Shown: piece by piece, positions 18,823-26,275 of the stretch
How the letters are laid out: each line of letters begins with the position of its first letter
How positions within the stretch are numbered: the stretch's first letter is position 1
Origin: Ruegeria sp. Ofav3-42
GTDB taxonomy: Bacteria; Pseudomonadota; Alphaproteobacteria; Rhodobacterales; Rhodobacteraceae
Direction: 5' to 3'
Assembly (NCBI RefSeq): GCF_022347725.1
Contig: NZ_JAKRGB010000002.1
Span: forward strand, 372,001-436,000
Length of the DNA: 64,000 bases
Notes under the pieces: generated by a model
What the model saw: the letters and a program-made list of their open reading frames with translations, nothing else
The model's database searches: none
What the model was told of the DNA's origin: nothing
Program-made: the position numbers and the translations under genes

Positions 18823-18872
18823 TGTTTTGAAATTGAGCTGCGGCAAGATTCGTACCTATTGAAAACAAGTAC
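18818..18872. repeat. Inverted repeat beside attL (possible integrase arm sites)
   Basis: GTACCTGTTTT (18818-18828) and AAAACAAGTAC (18862-18872) form an inverted repeat matching at 10 of 11 positions, separated by 33 bp. The left arm overlaps the end of the 14-bp tRNA copy. Such symmetric short sites next to an att core could bind integrase or excisionase; function is inferred. Confidence 0.45.
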
Positions 18873-19048
18873 TTATAACAAGACACCTCTCTCCAAGCCT
18901 AAAAATGTTGCGGGATTTGTTGCGGGACCGAAATCTGAAAATGCAGTGTCTTTCGTGTGAGGTCGTCTGCAGTTCAGCGGTTTTGATAGGCCAATTTTCA
19001 AACATTTGTGTGCAGCGTACTTTGACTACTGATCGTTGCATTGTGGCT
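18873..19048. other. Noncoding AT-rich stretch inside the left end of the island
   Basis: No convincing gene. Open frames here lack ribosome sites or are antisense to the secreted-protein gene that follows. The composition is clearly AT-richer than the chromosome to the left, consistent with the change at attL. Confidence 0.5.
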
Positions 19049-19381
19049 TCAATTGAAGGGGTTTTCGCTAAGAGCGATCGTGGTAACTCCGATCGAAGTT
19101 TCCGAGATGCCGTAAACGTCTTTGGTCAAGCCGCCTCTCTTAAAAATTCTCAATACCTCTTGAGAGTTTTCAAAACTATCAGAGAGCGAAGTCACATAAA
19201 TGCGCTCATCGTCCACTTTAATAAGGAAGCGTTTCCTTAGATTTTTGGCCCGAAAATCTTCGTCAGCGTCGAAACTAGTCATATCCACAACACCGCATTC
19301 ATAGTCATCTCCTGCGGCCAATGCGCTTGTGGAAAGAAGTAGAGAAACAAGAATTGATGAAAGTAGCGGAATTGTCTGCAT
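19049..19381 (-). CDS. Small secreted protein of unknown function
   Basis: 110 residues starting MQTIPLLSSILVSLLLSTSA, a Sec signal peptide with likely cleavage after ALA before AGDDYECGVVD. A GTG four codons upstream is possible, but the ATG has a GAGG ribosome site at 7 nt. The mature part holds one Cys, alternating charged residues and strand-like stretches (KRFLIKVDDERIYVTSLSD). I recognise no family. It is isolated, AT-richer than the surrounding chromosome, and the first gene inside the putative island. Confidence 0.6.
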   Translation of the reverse strand: MQTIPLLSSILVSLLLSTSALAAGDDYECGVVDMTSFDADEDFRAKNLRKRFLIKVDDERIYVTSLSDSFENSQEVLRIFKRGGLTKDVYGISETSIGVTTIALSENPFN

Positions 19382-19507
19382 TAGTTGCCTCACTAGCCGC
19401 CATTCGTTCGCGGCGCAGCAAGGATTTGGGTGTCAAGGATCGGGTCGCGGGACTTTGTTGCCTTTTGTTTGCTAGCCAGTGAGTTCCGCTTTTCGACGTT
19501 CGGCTGG

Positions 19508-19554
19508 TATGCAGTAAGAATACTGCACTTGATATGCAGTATTCTTACTGCATA
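19508..19554. promoter_or_regulatory. Double palindromic operator upstream of the ArsR gene
   Basis: A perfect 20-bp inverted repeat (TATGCAGTAAGAATACTGCA at 19508-19527 and its reverse complement at 19535-19554) is separated by 7 bp. Each arm is itself a dyad, TGCAGTA-N4-TACTGCA, so there are two 18-bp operators (19510-19527 and 19535-19552) with centres 25 bp apart. They end 10 bp before the ArsR start codon. The placement and dyad symmetry are as expected for autoregulation by a dimeric winged-helix repressor. Confidence 0.75.
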
Positions 19555-19562
19555 TAGGGTGT

Positions 19563-19871
19563 ATGACAGATGACCAACTCGACCTAATTTTCAAAGCTCT
19601 TTCAGACAGCACCCGTCGTCGCATCATCGGCCATCTGAGCAAAAGGCCCGCTCAATCGTTGTTCGAAGTGTGCGCGGCTTCGGTTGCAGAGGATGGGATT
19701 GCTTTGTCCCGACAAACGGTCTCCCAGCATCTCGCTGTCTTAGAGAAAGCGGGATTGATTGAGATTGAGTGGAGGGGGCGAACAAAGGCGCATTCATTGA
19801 GCGTCAGCGAAGACGACATCGCGGCGGCATCGTGGCTCACAAAGTTCAAACCGAAAGGAACCAAGACATGA
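19563..19871 (+). CDS. ArsR-family transcriptional regulator
   Basis: 102 residues with the ArsR-type winged helix: LIFKALSDSTRRRIIGHLSK, recognition helix SRQTVSQHLAVLEKAGLIEI and wing WRGRTKAHSLSV. No Cys pair for metal sensing is present in the usual alpha-3 position, so it belongs with the SdpR/YlaC-like ArsR regulators paired with glyoxalase or SRPBCC proteins rather than with arsenic sensors. It overlaps the VOC gene (ATGA) and lies just behind a double palindrome, its probable operator. Confidence 0.88.
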   Translation: MTDDQLDLIFKALSDSTRRRIIGHLSKRPAQSLFEVCAASVAEDGIALSRQTVSQHLAVLEKAGLIEIEWRGRTKAHSLSVSEDDIAAASWLTKFKPKGTKT

Positions 19872-20260
19872 AAATCTACGTCACAAGCGTCTTTGTTGAC
19901 GATCAAGACAAGGCCGAAAAATTCTATACTGAAGTGCTCGGCTTCAAAGTGAAACACAACATTCCATTGGGCACCAACCGCTGGCTGACCGTTGTCTCAG
20001 AAGAAGACCCAGACGGTACAGAGTTGCTGCTTGAGCCAAGTGACCATCCAGCCACAAGAACCTTCAAGGAAGCTATCGTTGCCGATGGCATTGCAGCCCA
20101 TTCGTTTCAGGTGCAAGACCTCGATGCAGAGTGGAAGAAGCTGACCGACCGAGGCGTAGAGTTCACCACCGAACCAATGGATGCGGGCGCAATTCACATG
20201 GCTGTTTTTGATGACACCTGTGGCAATCTGATCCAGTTGATCCAGATGAAAGACGCCTAA
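19868..20260 (+). CDS. VOC (glyoxalase/bleomycin-resistance fold) family protein
   Basis: 130 residues forming two beta-alpha-beta-beta-beta repeats. The first runs from MKIYVTSVFVDDQDKAEKFY and the second from IAAHSFQVQDLDAEWKKLTD, ending FDDTCGNLIQLIQ. His, Glu and other candidate metal ligands fall at the usual strand positions. Members include glyoxalases, extradiol dioxygenases and drug-binding proteins; the substrate is unknown. It is co-transcribed and coupled with the ArsR regulator, so it is probably induced when that repressor is released. Confidence 0.88.
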   Translation: MKIYVTSVFVDDQDKAEKFYTEVLGFKVKHNIPLGTNRWLTVVSEEDPDGTELLLEPSDHPATRTFKEAIVADGIAAHSFQVQDLDAEWKKLTDRGVEFTTEPMDAGAIHMAVFDDTCGNLIQLIQMKDA

Positions 20261-20564
20261 ATGGCCACTTTGGCTGGCCGGACGGCAGCTTCCGCACCGT
20301 CCGGTCAGCATGCAGCAATTAGGAGTTTGGGCTCGCAGTCAGAATTCGCCGTCCGTTGCATGAGCGATAACTACCGAGGCACCAGTAACTGTCCGTTCAG
20401 CGACCTTGCACAAGATCAATAGCTTATCCACACCCGGTTCCACGGTGCCTGATCCCCGCCGCTTGCTGCACAGGCATTGGGCCGCGAAGAGCCCATACTT
20501 TCGAGTGCGTCAAGTCGACCGAATGGCCGTAAACTGAACTTAATTCGAGTAGAAGTTAGCGTAC
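20261..20564. other. Intergenic stretch, no gene seen
   Basis: The region between the VOC gene and the convergent RcnB-like gene contains no open frame with a ribosome site. Just after the VOC stop, GGCCGGACGG at 20277-20286 and CCGTCCGG at 20297-20304 can form a hairpin that may act as a terminator, but no strong T-run follows. Confidence 0.4.
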
Positions 20565-20951
20565 TCAATTCAGAATATCGGCGATTGCCCCAATCAGGTT
20601 CAGTACTTCATGCGTTTCACGGTTTACTTCGTAAACGTAATCTCCGGCTCGTACGTAGTATCCATTGCGCCGTAGTCCCCAACGGCTGGGATCATCGATG
20701 CGGACATACCCATCATAGATGTAATCACCACGGCGGTATTTCTTTGCCTGTCCAGGCGGTACGCACGGGATGGCCTTTTTCGCCAATCCCGGTGGACAAT
20801 GCCCGGATTTGGATTTCACTTGTATTGGTGCGGTCGTTACTACAGCGATACCGTGCAATTTGTCTTGGTTCCACAGATTGTGATGTGCACGCGCCACAGA
20901 CGCGCCCTGAACGGTCACGGCTATCGCCAAAATTCCAACAGATATCTTCAT
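20565..20951 (-). CDS. RcnB-like periplasmic protein
   Basis: 128 residues. A signal peptide (MKISVGILAIAVTVQGASVA, cleaved near ARA) leads into a His-bearing N-terminus. A CPPGLAKKAIPCVPPGQAKK segment with two Cys is followed by RGDYIYDGYVRIDDPSRWGL and YYVRAGDYVYEVNRETHEVL. The Pro-Gly-Gln-Ala-Lys-Lys followed by Tyr-rich strands resembles RcnB family proteins, which in E. coli affect Ni/Co homeostasis. A metal role here is only by analogy. It has no operon partner. Confidence 0.75.
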   Translation of the reverse strand: MKISVGILAIAVTVQGASVARAHHNLWNQDKLHGIAVVTTAPIQVKSKSGHCPPGLAKKAIPCVPPGQAKKYRRGDYIYDGYVRIDDPSRWGLRRNGYYVRAGDYVYEVNRETHEVLNLIGAIADILN

Positions 20952-21286
20952 TCCTCACGCCTTTTTAGCTTCGTGGCTTAGATATGCCATTGAACCGGCA
21001 TTGGCGAGTTGATCGGCAAAGAGTTGCTTTCCAGTGCGGAAATTAGCCCGTGCTTCGTGGAAACTGAGTGAGGAGCCTCTTTTCTCAGAGGTAGCCTAAA
21101 GCACCAGGACAGGATGTCCTTCGTCCACCTCATCGCCAATTCTCTCTTTCGTTTGTCTTTATTTCGCGAACAACATTAACAGAACGTGAACAATGTATTC
21201 TCAGAGTGTTCAACCAAGCTGAGGCATAGTGATCCTGTTGGATCGAACACGTGGTGTGTCGTTTGATCTCTAACAAGGGGAAACGC
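20952..21286. other. Intergenic region upstream of two divergent genes
   Basis: It holds the promoter regions of the RcnB-like gene and of the 62-residue small gene. A short hairpin CCTCT...AGAGG occurs near 21077-21091. No convincing coding sequence on either strand: a minus-strand frame across 21130-21501 lies over the small gene and has no good start. Confidence 0.4.
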
Positions 21287-21475
21287 ATGATCAAGTCTGC
21301 CTTTGTGACTGAAGAATCCAGCACAACAGCTGTGATGCAAACCTCCGGCAAAAGTGCCGTAGAACGTTTGTCAACCATGACCAAATCGAGCAGTGGTCGC
21401 TTCCCTCCTATCGAAAATGCACTAACAGAGATCGTTAAGAACAAGCGGCTTTTTGAGGCACATAACAACGTCTGA
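21287..21475 (+). CDS. Small hypothetical protein (62 aa)
   Basis: 62 residues beginning MIKSAFVTEESSTTAVMQTS and ending KRLFEAHNNV, behind a good AAGGGG ribosome site at 7 nt. A classical terminator lies about 70 bp downstream. It is Ser/Thr-rich with a basic C-terminal helix and no transmembrane segment. I recognise no family. The ribosome site plus terminator support it as a real gene; coding support from sequence alone is modest. Confidence 0.45.
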   Translation: MIKSAFVTEESSTTAVMQTSGKSAVERLSTMTKSSSGRFPPIENALTEIVKNKRLFEAHNNV

Positions 21476-21542
21476 AGGCAGTTCAGCAGACCCCCAAACA
21501 ATTCCCGATATTCGTCCTAAATTTCGGAATTGAAAACTTAAT

Positions 21543-21571
21543 CCCGCTCCGTCTTGGGGCGGGGTTTCTTT
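21543..21571 (+). terminator. Rho-independent terminator
   Basis: CCCGCTCC (21543-21550), loop GTCTT, GGGGCGGG (21556-21563), followed by GTTTCTTT. An 8-bp stem with one G-T pair and a T-rich tail follows the 62-residue gene. Confidence 0.8.
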
Positions 21572-21613
21572 ATTGGGTATAGTGCGGATACTGTTTCAGG
21601 TTGAGACGCGGGT

Positions 21614-21668
21614 GTAAAAATGCGGGCCAGCCGCTTCCCATCTCCGTGAAGCATGTGGCTGGCCCGGC
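21614..21668 (-). terminator. Terminator of the Gly/Lys-rich coiled-coil protein gene
   Basis: On the minus strand CGGGCCAGCC (21666-21657) pairs with GGCTGGCCCG (21632-21623). An inner GCTTC/GAAGC stem lies between, and ATTTTTAC follows the stem. It lies about 70 bp beyond the stop of the gene it would terminate. Confidence 0.75.
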
Positions 21669-21733
21669 TTTCAGTACTTCCGTGAGTGGTCAGCACTGAA
21701 GGAATATTGACGCGAGGAGGCTGTGGACTTTTG

Positions 21734-22840
21734 TTACAGGCCCAACAGCGCCTTAACCTCTTCTTCAACAGCGTCAGTGACAGGTTTGTTGGCAGCAGCT
21801 TCCAGTGCTTCCCGCTCGGTTAATTCCTGTTCCTCAACCAAATCAGCGAGTTCCTGCACTTCTTCAGTCGCTTCCTCGTATTCGACAGCAGCCTGACGTT
21901 CATCGTTCAGGTCCTGCGCTTCTTCGACCGAATTATCTAAATCCGTACGTGCCTCTTCCAGTTGTTCCTCGATCTCGGGATCAGTTCCGCCGGCGTCTTC
22001 AAGTGCCTGTTCAAGGTCTTCGACCCGCTCTCGATTCTCTTGCACGTCGTCCAGTGTGGTACGCAGGTCTTCTTCGATCTCGGGCACTGTCCGCTCCGGA
22101 GGCTCCAATCCGGTGAGTTTTTCCAACTGTTCCGCAAGTTCCTCGCGCAGCGAATCCCCGGCCAGTACGGTATCTCGATAATTGGCAATTCGACCGACGC
22201 GGGAATTAGGTGCAGCGTTTGCCAATGCAGTTGCGCTGGCGTTGGCTGCGTTTAATGCACCCAGTTCAGATGGGTGAGCACCAAGAAGCGCAGCCATTCG
22301 GTTGCCCTTGGTCCGGACAGCTGGGCGAATGGATTCTTCGACAATCACAGATTTCGAAGGCGTCTTGTACGTCCTGGGCTTTTGTTTGCCACCACTGGTT
22401 GTCGAGCCTTTCTTTGAGGTGGCAGCTGTTCTCGACTTACCCTTGCCGCTGAAGAGGTCCTTCAAGGAAAAACGGCCGCCCTTGTCCGAAGCCGAGCGCG
22501 AGGACTTCGACTTCGAGTTACCGACAGAGGATTTCCCGGCTTTTCGGCCACCACGGCTTTTGTCGGCACCTTTCTTTCCGCCTTTGTTACCGGCGGAACT
22601 GTTGTCCCCACGGTCTCCTTTGGCAGAGTTCCCTTTGCCGCCGCTACCGTTTCCACCACCGTTTCCGTTGTCTCCGCCCTTGCCATTTCCTCCACCGTTA
22701 CCTTTTCCGCCCCCATTGCCTTTACCTTCCTTTGCAAAGGCAGCATCTGGCGTAGCGATAGTGGCGACAATGGTTGCTGATCCCAACAACGCGATTGCCA
22801 GGGTGGTTGCTTTCAGCAGTCCCAAACTGGTGGTTTTCAT
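21734..22840 (-). CDS. Exported Gly/Asn/Lys-rich protein with acidic coiled-coil C-terminus
   Basis: 368 residues. A long signal peptide ends near DAAFA (about residue 36). Residues about 38-75 are GNGGGKGNGGG-type repeats, 80-165 a highly basic Lys/Ser/Arg-rich segment, and 180-215 an Ala-rich patch. From about 225 to the end is a very acidic predicted coiled coil rich in EE/DL heptads (QENRERVEDLEQALEDAGG). The mixed basic-then-acidic architecture suggests a surface or matrix scaffold that could self-associate; this is inference. It is divergent from a PepSY protein bearing the same GN repeats, and a terminator follows it. Confidence 0.75.
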   Translation of the reverse strand: MKTTSLGLLKATTLAIALLGSATIVATIATPDAAFAKEGKGNGGGKGNGGGNGKGGDNGNGGGNGSGGKGNSAKGDRGDNSSAGNKGGKKGADKSRGGRKAGKSSVGNSKSKSSRSASDKGGRFSLKDLFSGKGKSRTAATSKKGSTTSGGKQKPRTYKTPSKSVIVEESIRPAVRTKGNRMAALLGAHPSELGALNAANASATALANAAPNSRVGRIANYRDTVLAGDSLREELAEQLEKLTGLEPPERTVPEIEEDLRTTLDDVQENRERVEDLEQALEDAGGTDPEIEEQLEEARTDLDNSVEEAQDLNDERQAAVEYEEATEEVQELADLVEEQELTEREALEAAANKPVTDAVEEEVKALLGL

Positions 22841-23038
22841 TTCAACCTCCTCGGTGGAAATTAGCGGGCAACAATTCTTTCGATCGGTCCGCTGTGTTCA
22901 ATCGTCTAGATTCCTGCACGAATCTTCAAAGCTCACTGCCATTTAACTTGAGGGTGCTTGAACGCAGGGCTAACTGATTGTTCATCATCGGTTCATGTCA
23001 AAAAACGTAATCTCTAGCCGCGAAACACGAGGATTTTC

Positions 23039-23683
23039 ATGCGCGCGAAGGTGATCTTGGTTGTTGCGAGCTTGCTTGTTGCTTTGCCCTTTGGCGAAGC
23101 GACCGCCCAGACACGTGAGCTCAAGCAAGGTGAGCTGCGCAAGGCGACCCTGACTGGCGGCGCGATCCGATTGAAACGGGTGATCAAAGGGGTCGAGAAA
23201 GCCTATGGTGGCACTCCGGTCGATGCGCGGGCGTTTCAGGCTGATCAAATTTACTATCGCATTCTTGTCAAAAAGCCTGATGGAAAAATTGTCAGTGTCA
23301 TTGTGAATGCCCAGACCGGTACAGTCGTTTCCAATCGATCCAGTGTTGGGCGCCAAATATCGAAAGCAGCCCGTTCGAACCCCGCCAGCGCCAGCAACAG
23401 CCGCAACACCAACAGCAACCGTGGTGCTTCTGCGAGCCGTGGAAACAACGGCAACAGCGGTGGCAATGCTGGTGGAAACGGCAACGGTGGCGGCAACGGC
23501 AACGGCGGCGGTAATGGCAACGGCAACGGCGGCGGTAATGGCAACGGCGGCGGCAATGGCAATGGAGGTGGAAATGGTGGTGGAAACGGCGGTGGTGATA
23601 GCGGTGGTAATGGTGGCGGAAACAGCGGTGGTAACGGTGGCGGCAATTCTGGCGGGAACGGCAAAGGCAACGGCAAAAAATAG
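23039..23683 (+). CDS. PepSY-domain exported protein with Gly/Asn repeat tail
   Basis: 214 residues. A signal peptide (MRAKVILVVASLLVALPFGE, cleaved near ATA) precedes a PepSY-like domain at residues about 30-100, ending with ILVKKPDGKIVSVIVNAQTG. A Ser/Asn linker and then about 75 residues of NGGGNGNGGG repeats end in GKGNGKK. PepSY domains bind or inhibit peptidases and often sit beside two-component systems. The gene lies 38 bp before the response regulator, so it is probably in the same operon. The repeat DNA (about 23455-23660) is codon-level repetition of GGC AAC/AAT GGC GGC and is prone to slippage. Confidence 0.82.
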   Translation: MRAKVILVVASLLVALPFGEATAQTRELKQGELRKATLTGGAIRLKRVIKGVEKAYGGTPVDARAFQADQIYYRILVKKPDGKIVSVIVNAQTGTVVSNRSSVGRQISKAARSNPASASNSRNTNSNRGASASRGNNGNSGGNAGGNGNGGGNGNGGGNGNGNGGGNGNGGGNGNGGGNGGGNGGGDSGGNGGGNSGGNGGGNSGGNGKGNGKK

Positions 23684-23721
23684 GGCTTAAACCAAAGCTG
23701 TTGTGACTGTAGTTTTTGAAT

Positions 23722-24381
23722 ATGAGAGTACTTCTGGCCGAAGATGAGCCGCAGCTATGCGAGCAGATCAAGAAACTACTAAGTGCAGAGGGCCGCGTGG
23801 TGGACGTGGCTAGCAATGGAACTGACGCCCTGCACTTGGGCGCGACCGAACCTTACGACATGATCATCCTCGACATCGGGCTACCAGAACGCGACGGTAT
23901 ATCAGTCCTGCGTGAATGGCGAAGCGCGGGCGTCAAGACACCTGTGTTGATCCTGACGGCCCGCGATGGGTGGAGCGAGCGTGTGGATGGCCTTGATGCA
24001 GGCGCCGATGACTACATGACCAAGCCGTTTCACATGCCCGAGTTGGCGGCACGTGTGCGCGCAATCCTGCGCAGACAAAGCGGTCAGTTGAACCCGGTTA
24101 TCGAGATGGGGGACGTCACTCTTGATACGCGAAACGGGCGTGTCAGTGTAGGCGGTATTCCTGTTGATCTGACCGCGCAAGAAATCGCAGTTCTGACATA
24201 CCTTGCCCACAACATGGGACGCATGGTGTCTCGCACCGAGTTGTCGGAACACATCTACGAATACGACGGTGACCGGGACTCGAACACCATTGCTGTTTTC
24301 ATAACCCGGCTGCGTAAAAAACTGGGCTCTGACCTCATCACTACGGTCAGAGGGCGCGGCTATATGATCGATACAGCCTGA
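23722..24381 (+). CDS. OmpR/PhoP-family response regulator
   Basis: 219 residues. The receiver domain has the acidic pair in LLAEDEP, phospho-acceptor D51 in MIILDIGLPERDG, Thr in LILTARDG and K101 in DDYMTKPFHMPEL. A C-terminal winged helix follows (LTAQEIAVLTYLAHNMGRMV ... TVRGRGYMID). The ATG was preferred to a TTG two codons earlier; no strong ribosome site is visible. It is followed immediately by its kinase (TGATG overlap). Regulation of the upstream PepSY gene and the divergent coiled-coil protein gene is likely from position. Confidence 0.93.
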   Translation: MRVLLAEDEPQLCEQIKKLLSAEGRVVDVASNGTDALHLGATEPYDMIILDIGLPERDGISVLREWRSAGVKTPVLILTARDGWSERVDGLDAGADDYMTKPFHMPELAARVRAILRRQSGQLNPVIEMGDVTLDTRNGRVSVGGIPVDLTAQEIAVLTYLAHNMGRMVSRTELSEHIYEYDGDRDSNTIAVFITRLRKKLGSDLITTVRGRGYMIDTA

Positions 24382-25709
24382 TGCTATCGCTGCGCCAACG
24401 CGCATTGCTTGGCGGCCTCGCGACCGGTGCGCTTTCTGTCGGTGTCGGAACGCTGGTTGTGTTTTCCTACATCAATACACGCGTTCTGGAGCAGTTCGAC
24501 GAGACGCTGCGCGACCGGCATACGCAGCTCATTGTTGGCCTGAGTGCGACTACGGATGACCCAGAAGCATTGCGTGACCTGATGTTCGACCCGGCCTATG
24601 GCACGCCGTACTCAGGCAGATACTGGCAGGTAACAGATAGCGGCGGCGCTGCATTTACATCTGCCTCACTTTTTGACGAAACAATTTCCGAGCCTGCGCG
24701 CGTGAGGGAAGAGGCAGTCGTCTGGAACACATCCGGTCCGGACAATGAGGCCGTTCGCGGTGTCTATCAGAAAATCACGTTCGAAGACGGGACCGAGTGG
24801 GGCGTGACGGTCGCTGAAAGCAGATTTGAACTGATCAGCGAACGCCGGGCCGCCCAAAACAACTTGCTTCCGGTTTTTGGGTTGGTCGGCTTAATCGGAG
24901 TTGCTGGCTCGCTGTTATTGATGTCTGCAATCATCGGCCCCCTCAGGAAACTGCGGGCAGATGTGGCGCATCGTTGGGACAAGGATGACGATCTGAAGCC
25001 GGAAGACTATCCGGAAGAGGTTTCGCCGCTTGTTGAGGATCTCAATCAATTGCTGCACAGAAATCGCGAGATTGTATCTGGTTCTCGACGGCAAGCGGCG
25101 GATCTGGCGCACGCGCTCAAAACGCCGACAGCAATACTTCGAAACGAACTCGCAACCTTGTTGGATAAAGGGGCAGACACCGAACCTGCTGACGAGGCGC
25201 TGAACAGGATTGACGCTCAGTTGAAGCGGTCTCTGGCGCGCATGCGGGCGTCAAACACCGCTGAACTTACGCACTCACGAACTGATCTCACAATTTCCGT
25301 CAACAGGCTGTCCAGATTGTTTTCGATCATGGCAGAGCGCGAAGGAAAATCTCTGACGACAGATTGCGAGGGTGGCCTAAGGGTCCGAATGGACACCCAG
25401 GATATTGAAGAAGTGATTGGAAACCTCCTCGACAACGCCCTCAAGTGGTGTCGAACAACAGCACACATCGCCGCAAAGCGTGTTGAGGGCGGCATTGAGA
25501 TTTGCATTGAGGATGACGGGTCGGGAATTCCGGAAGATGCGCGTGAAGAGCTGCTTCGATCTGGAGGTCGGCTGGACACCTCTGTCAGCGGCACGGGATT
25601 GGGTTTGGCCATTTCTGTTGATCTGCTGAACGCTTATGGCAGCAAGCTGAAACTCGGGACATCAGCGAACCTTGGAGGCTTGGCCTGTCATTTGCTGTTG
25701 TCAGCATAA
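24381..25709 (+). CDS. Sensor histidine kinase, PhoQ-like
   Basis: 442 residues. Transmembrane helices lie at about 9-29 and 163-183 and flank a periplasmic sensor domain of roughly 130 residues. The DHp helix has phospho-acceptor H244 in ADLAHALKTPTAIL. The ATPase domain has the N box NLLDNALKWCRT, G1 box IEDDGSGIPEDARE and G2 box VSGTGLGLAISVDL. The ATG overlaps the response-regulator stop. A PhoP/PhoQ-like pair next to PepSY and low-complexity exported proteins suggests sensing of envelope conditions (cations, peptides); the ligand is not known. Confidence 0.93.
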   Translation: MLSLRQRALLGGLATGALSVGVGTLVVFSYINTRVLEQFDETLRDRHTQLIVGLSATTDDPEALRDLMFDPAYGTPYSGRYWQVTDSGGAAFTSASLFDETISEPARVREEAVVWNTSGPDNEAVRGVYQKITFEDGTEWGVTVAESRFELISERRAAQNNLLPVFGLVGLIGVAGSLLLMSAIIGPLRKLRADVAHRWDKDDDLKPEDYPEEVSPLVEDLNQLLHRNREIVSGSRRQAADLAHALKTPTAILRNELATLLDKGADTEPADEALNRIDAQLKRSLARMRASNTAELTHSRTDLTISVNRLSRLFSIMAEREGKSLTTDCEGGLRVRMDTQDIEEVIGNLLDNALKWCRTTAHIAAKRVEGGIEICIEDDGSGIPEDAREELLRSGGRLDTSVSGTGLGLAISVDLLNAYGSKLKLGTSANLGGLACHLLLSA

Positions 25710-26275
25710 ATTTGACCGCATCTGGTTAAGAAACGGTCATTGAGCGCAAGTATTGAAGGGCGGCGTTTTTTACGCGTCGTGATGCTCAGATGTTGTGGCG
25801 CCGAAGATACATTTTGAATTCTGGCGAGGTTAGCACGGATGAACGACTGCTTCGGTGAAATTCTCTGCGCCGCCGAAAAGACCCCGCCGCACGTGCAAGT
25901 GATTGCTGCATGAGCTATGGCGGTGTCAGAAATAGGCGGGTCTGTCCGCGTCTCACCAGTTGATGCGGCAGGCAGCGAATGGTGCTGTTTTCTTGAACCG
26001 GCCACTCATGGTCGACGCGGCGAAGGTGTCGGGCGAGCCCGACTCGGTCATTGTTATTTCGTGCTGCACGCGCACGCAACGGATAATTCGCTGCATTGGC
26101 ATCCACGCCGACGCTACCACGCCGCGGAAAAACCGGCCATTCATTTCCGGCGCAGCGATCACGGAGGCTCGAATTCACAAGTCGCGGTACAAAGCATGAG
26201 TAATCGGGCTGGCCTGATGGATGGGTTGGGTTCTCGATAGAGTTGCAGTGATTGCTGCAATCTTAGGAGAACGAG
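25710..26275. other. Long noncoding region: end of the two-component operon and left flank of the IS110-family element
   Basis: 566 bp without a supported gene. Frames are open on both strands at 25915-26240, but none has a ribosome site. Notable structure: a hairpin GTCGGGC-GA-GCCCGAC at 26028-26043; AGTGATTGCTGCA present twice (25898-25910 and 26247-26259); and a dyad TTGCAG-N6-CTGCAA at 26243-26260 just before the transposase. In IS110-group elements the noncoding region before the recombinase encodes the bridge RNA, so this is where one would be expected. Confidence 0.5.

Noticed and set aside
18905-19240. Plus-strand frame opposite the small secreted protein
   Set aside because: The minus-strand gene has a signal peptide and ribosome site; the plus-strand frame has neither.
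21130-21501. 123-codon minus-strand frame over the 62-residue small gene
   Set aside because: No convincing start or ribosome site, whereas the plus-strand frame has both a good site and a terminator.
23455-23660. Regular repeat array resembling a CRISPR or satellite
   Set aside because: The repeat unit is short and codon-phased, encoding NGGG in a real gene; there are no spacers of constant length.
25915-26240. Several open frames on both strands upstream of the IS110-family transposase
   Set aside because: No ribosome sites, no domains and overlapping frames on both strands; more likely structured noncoding DNA of the element.
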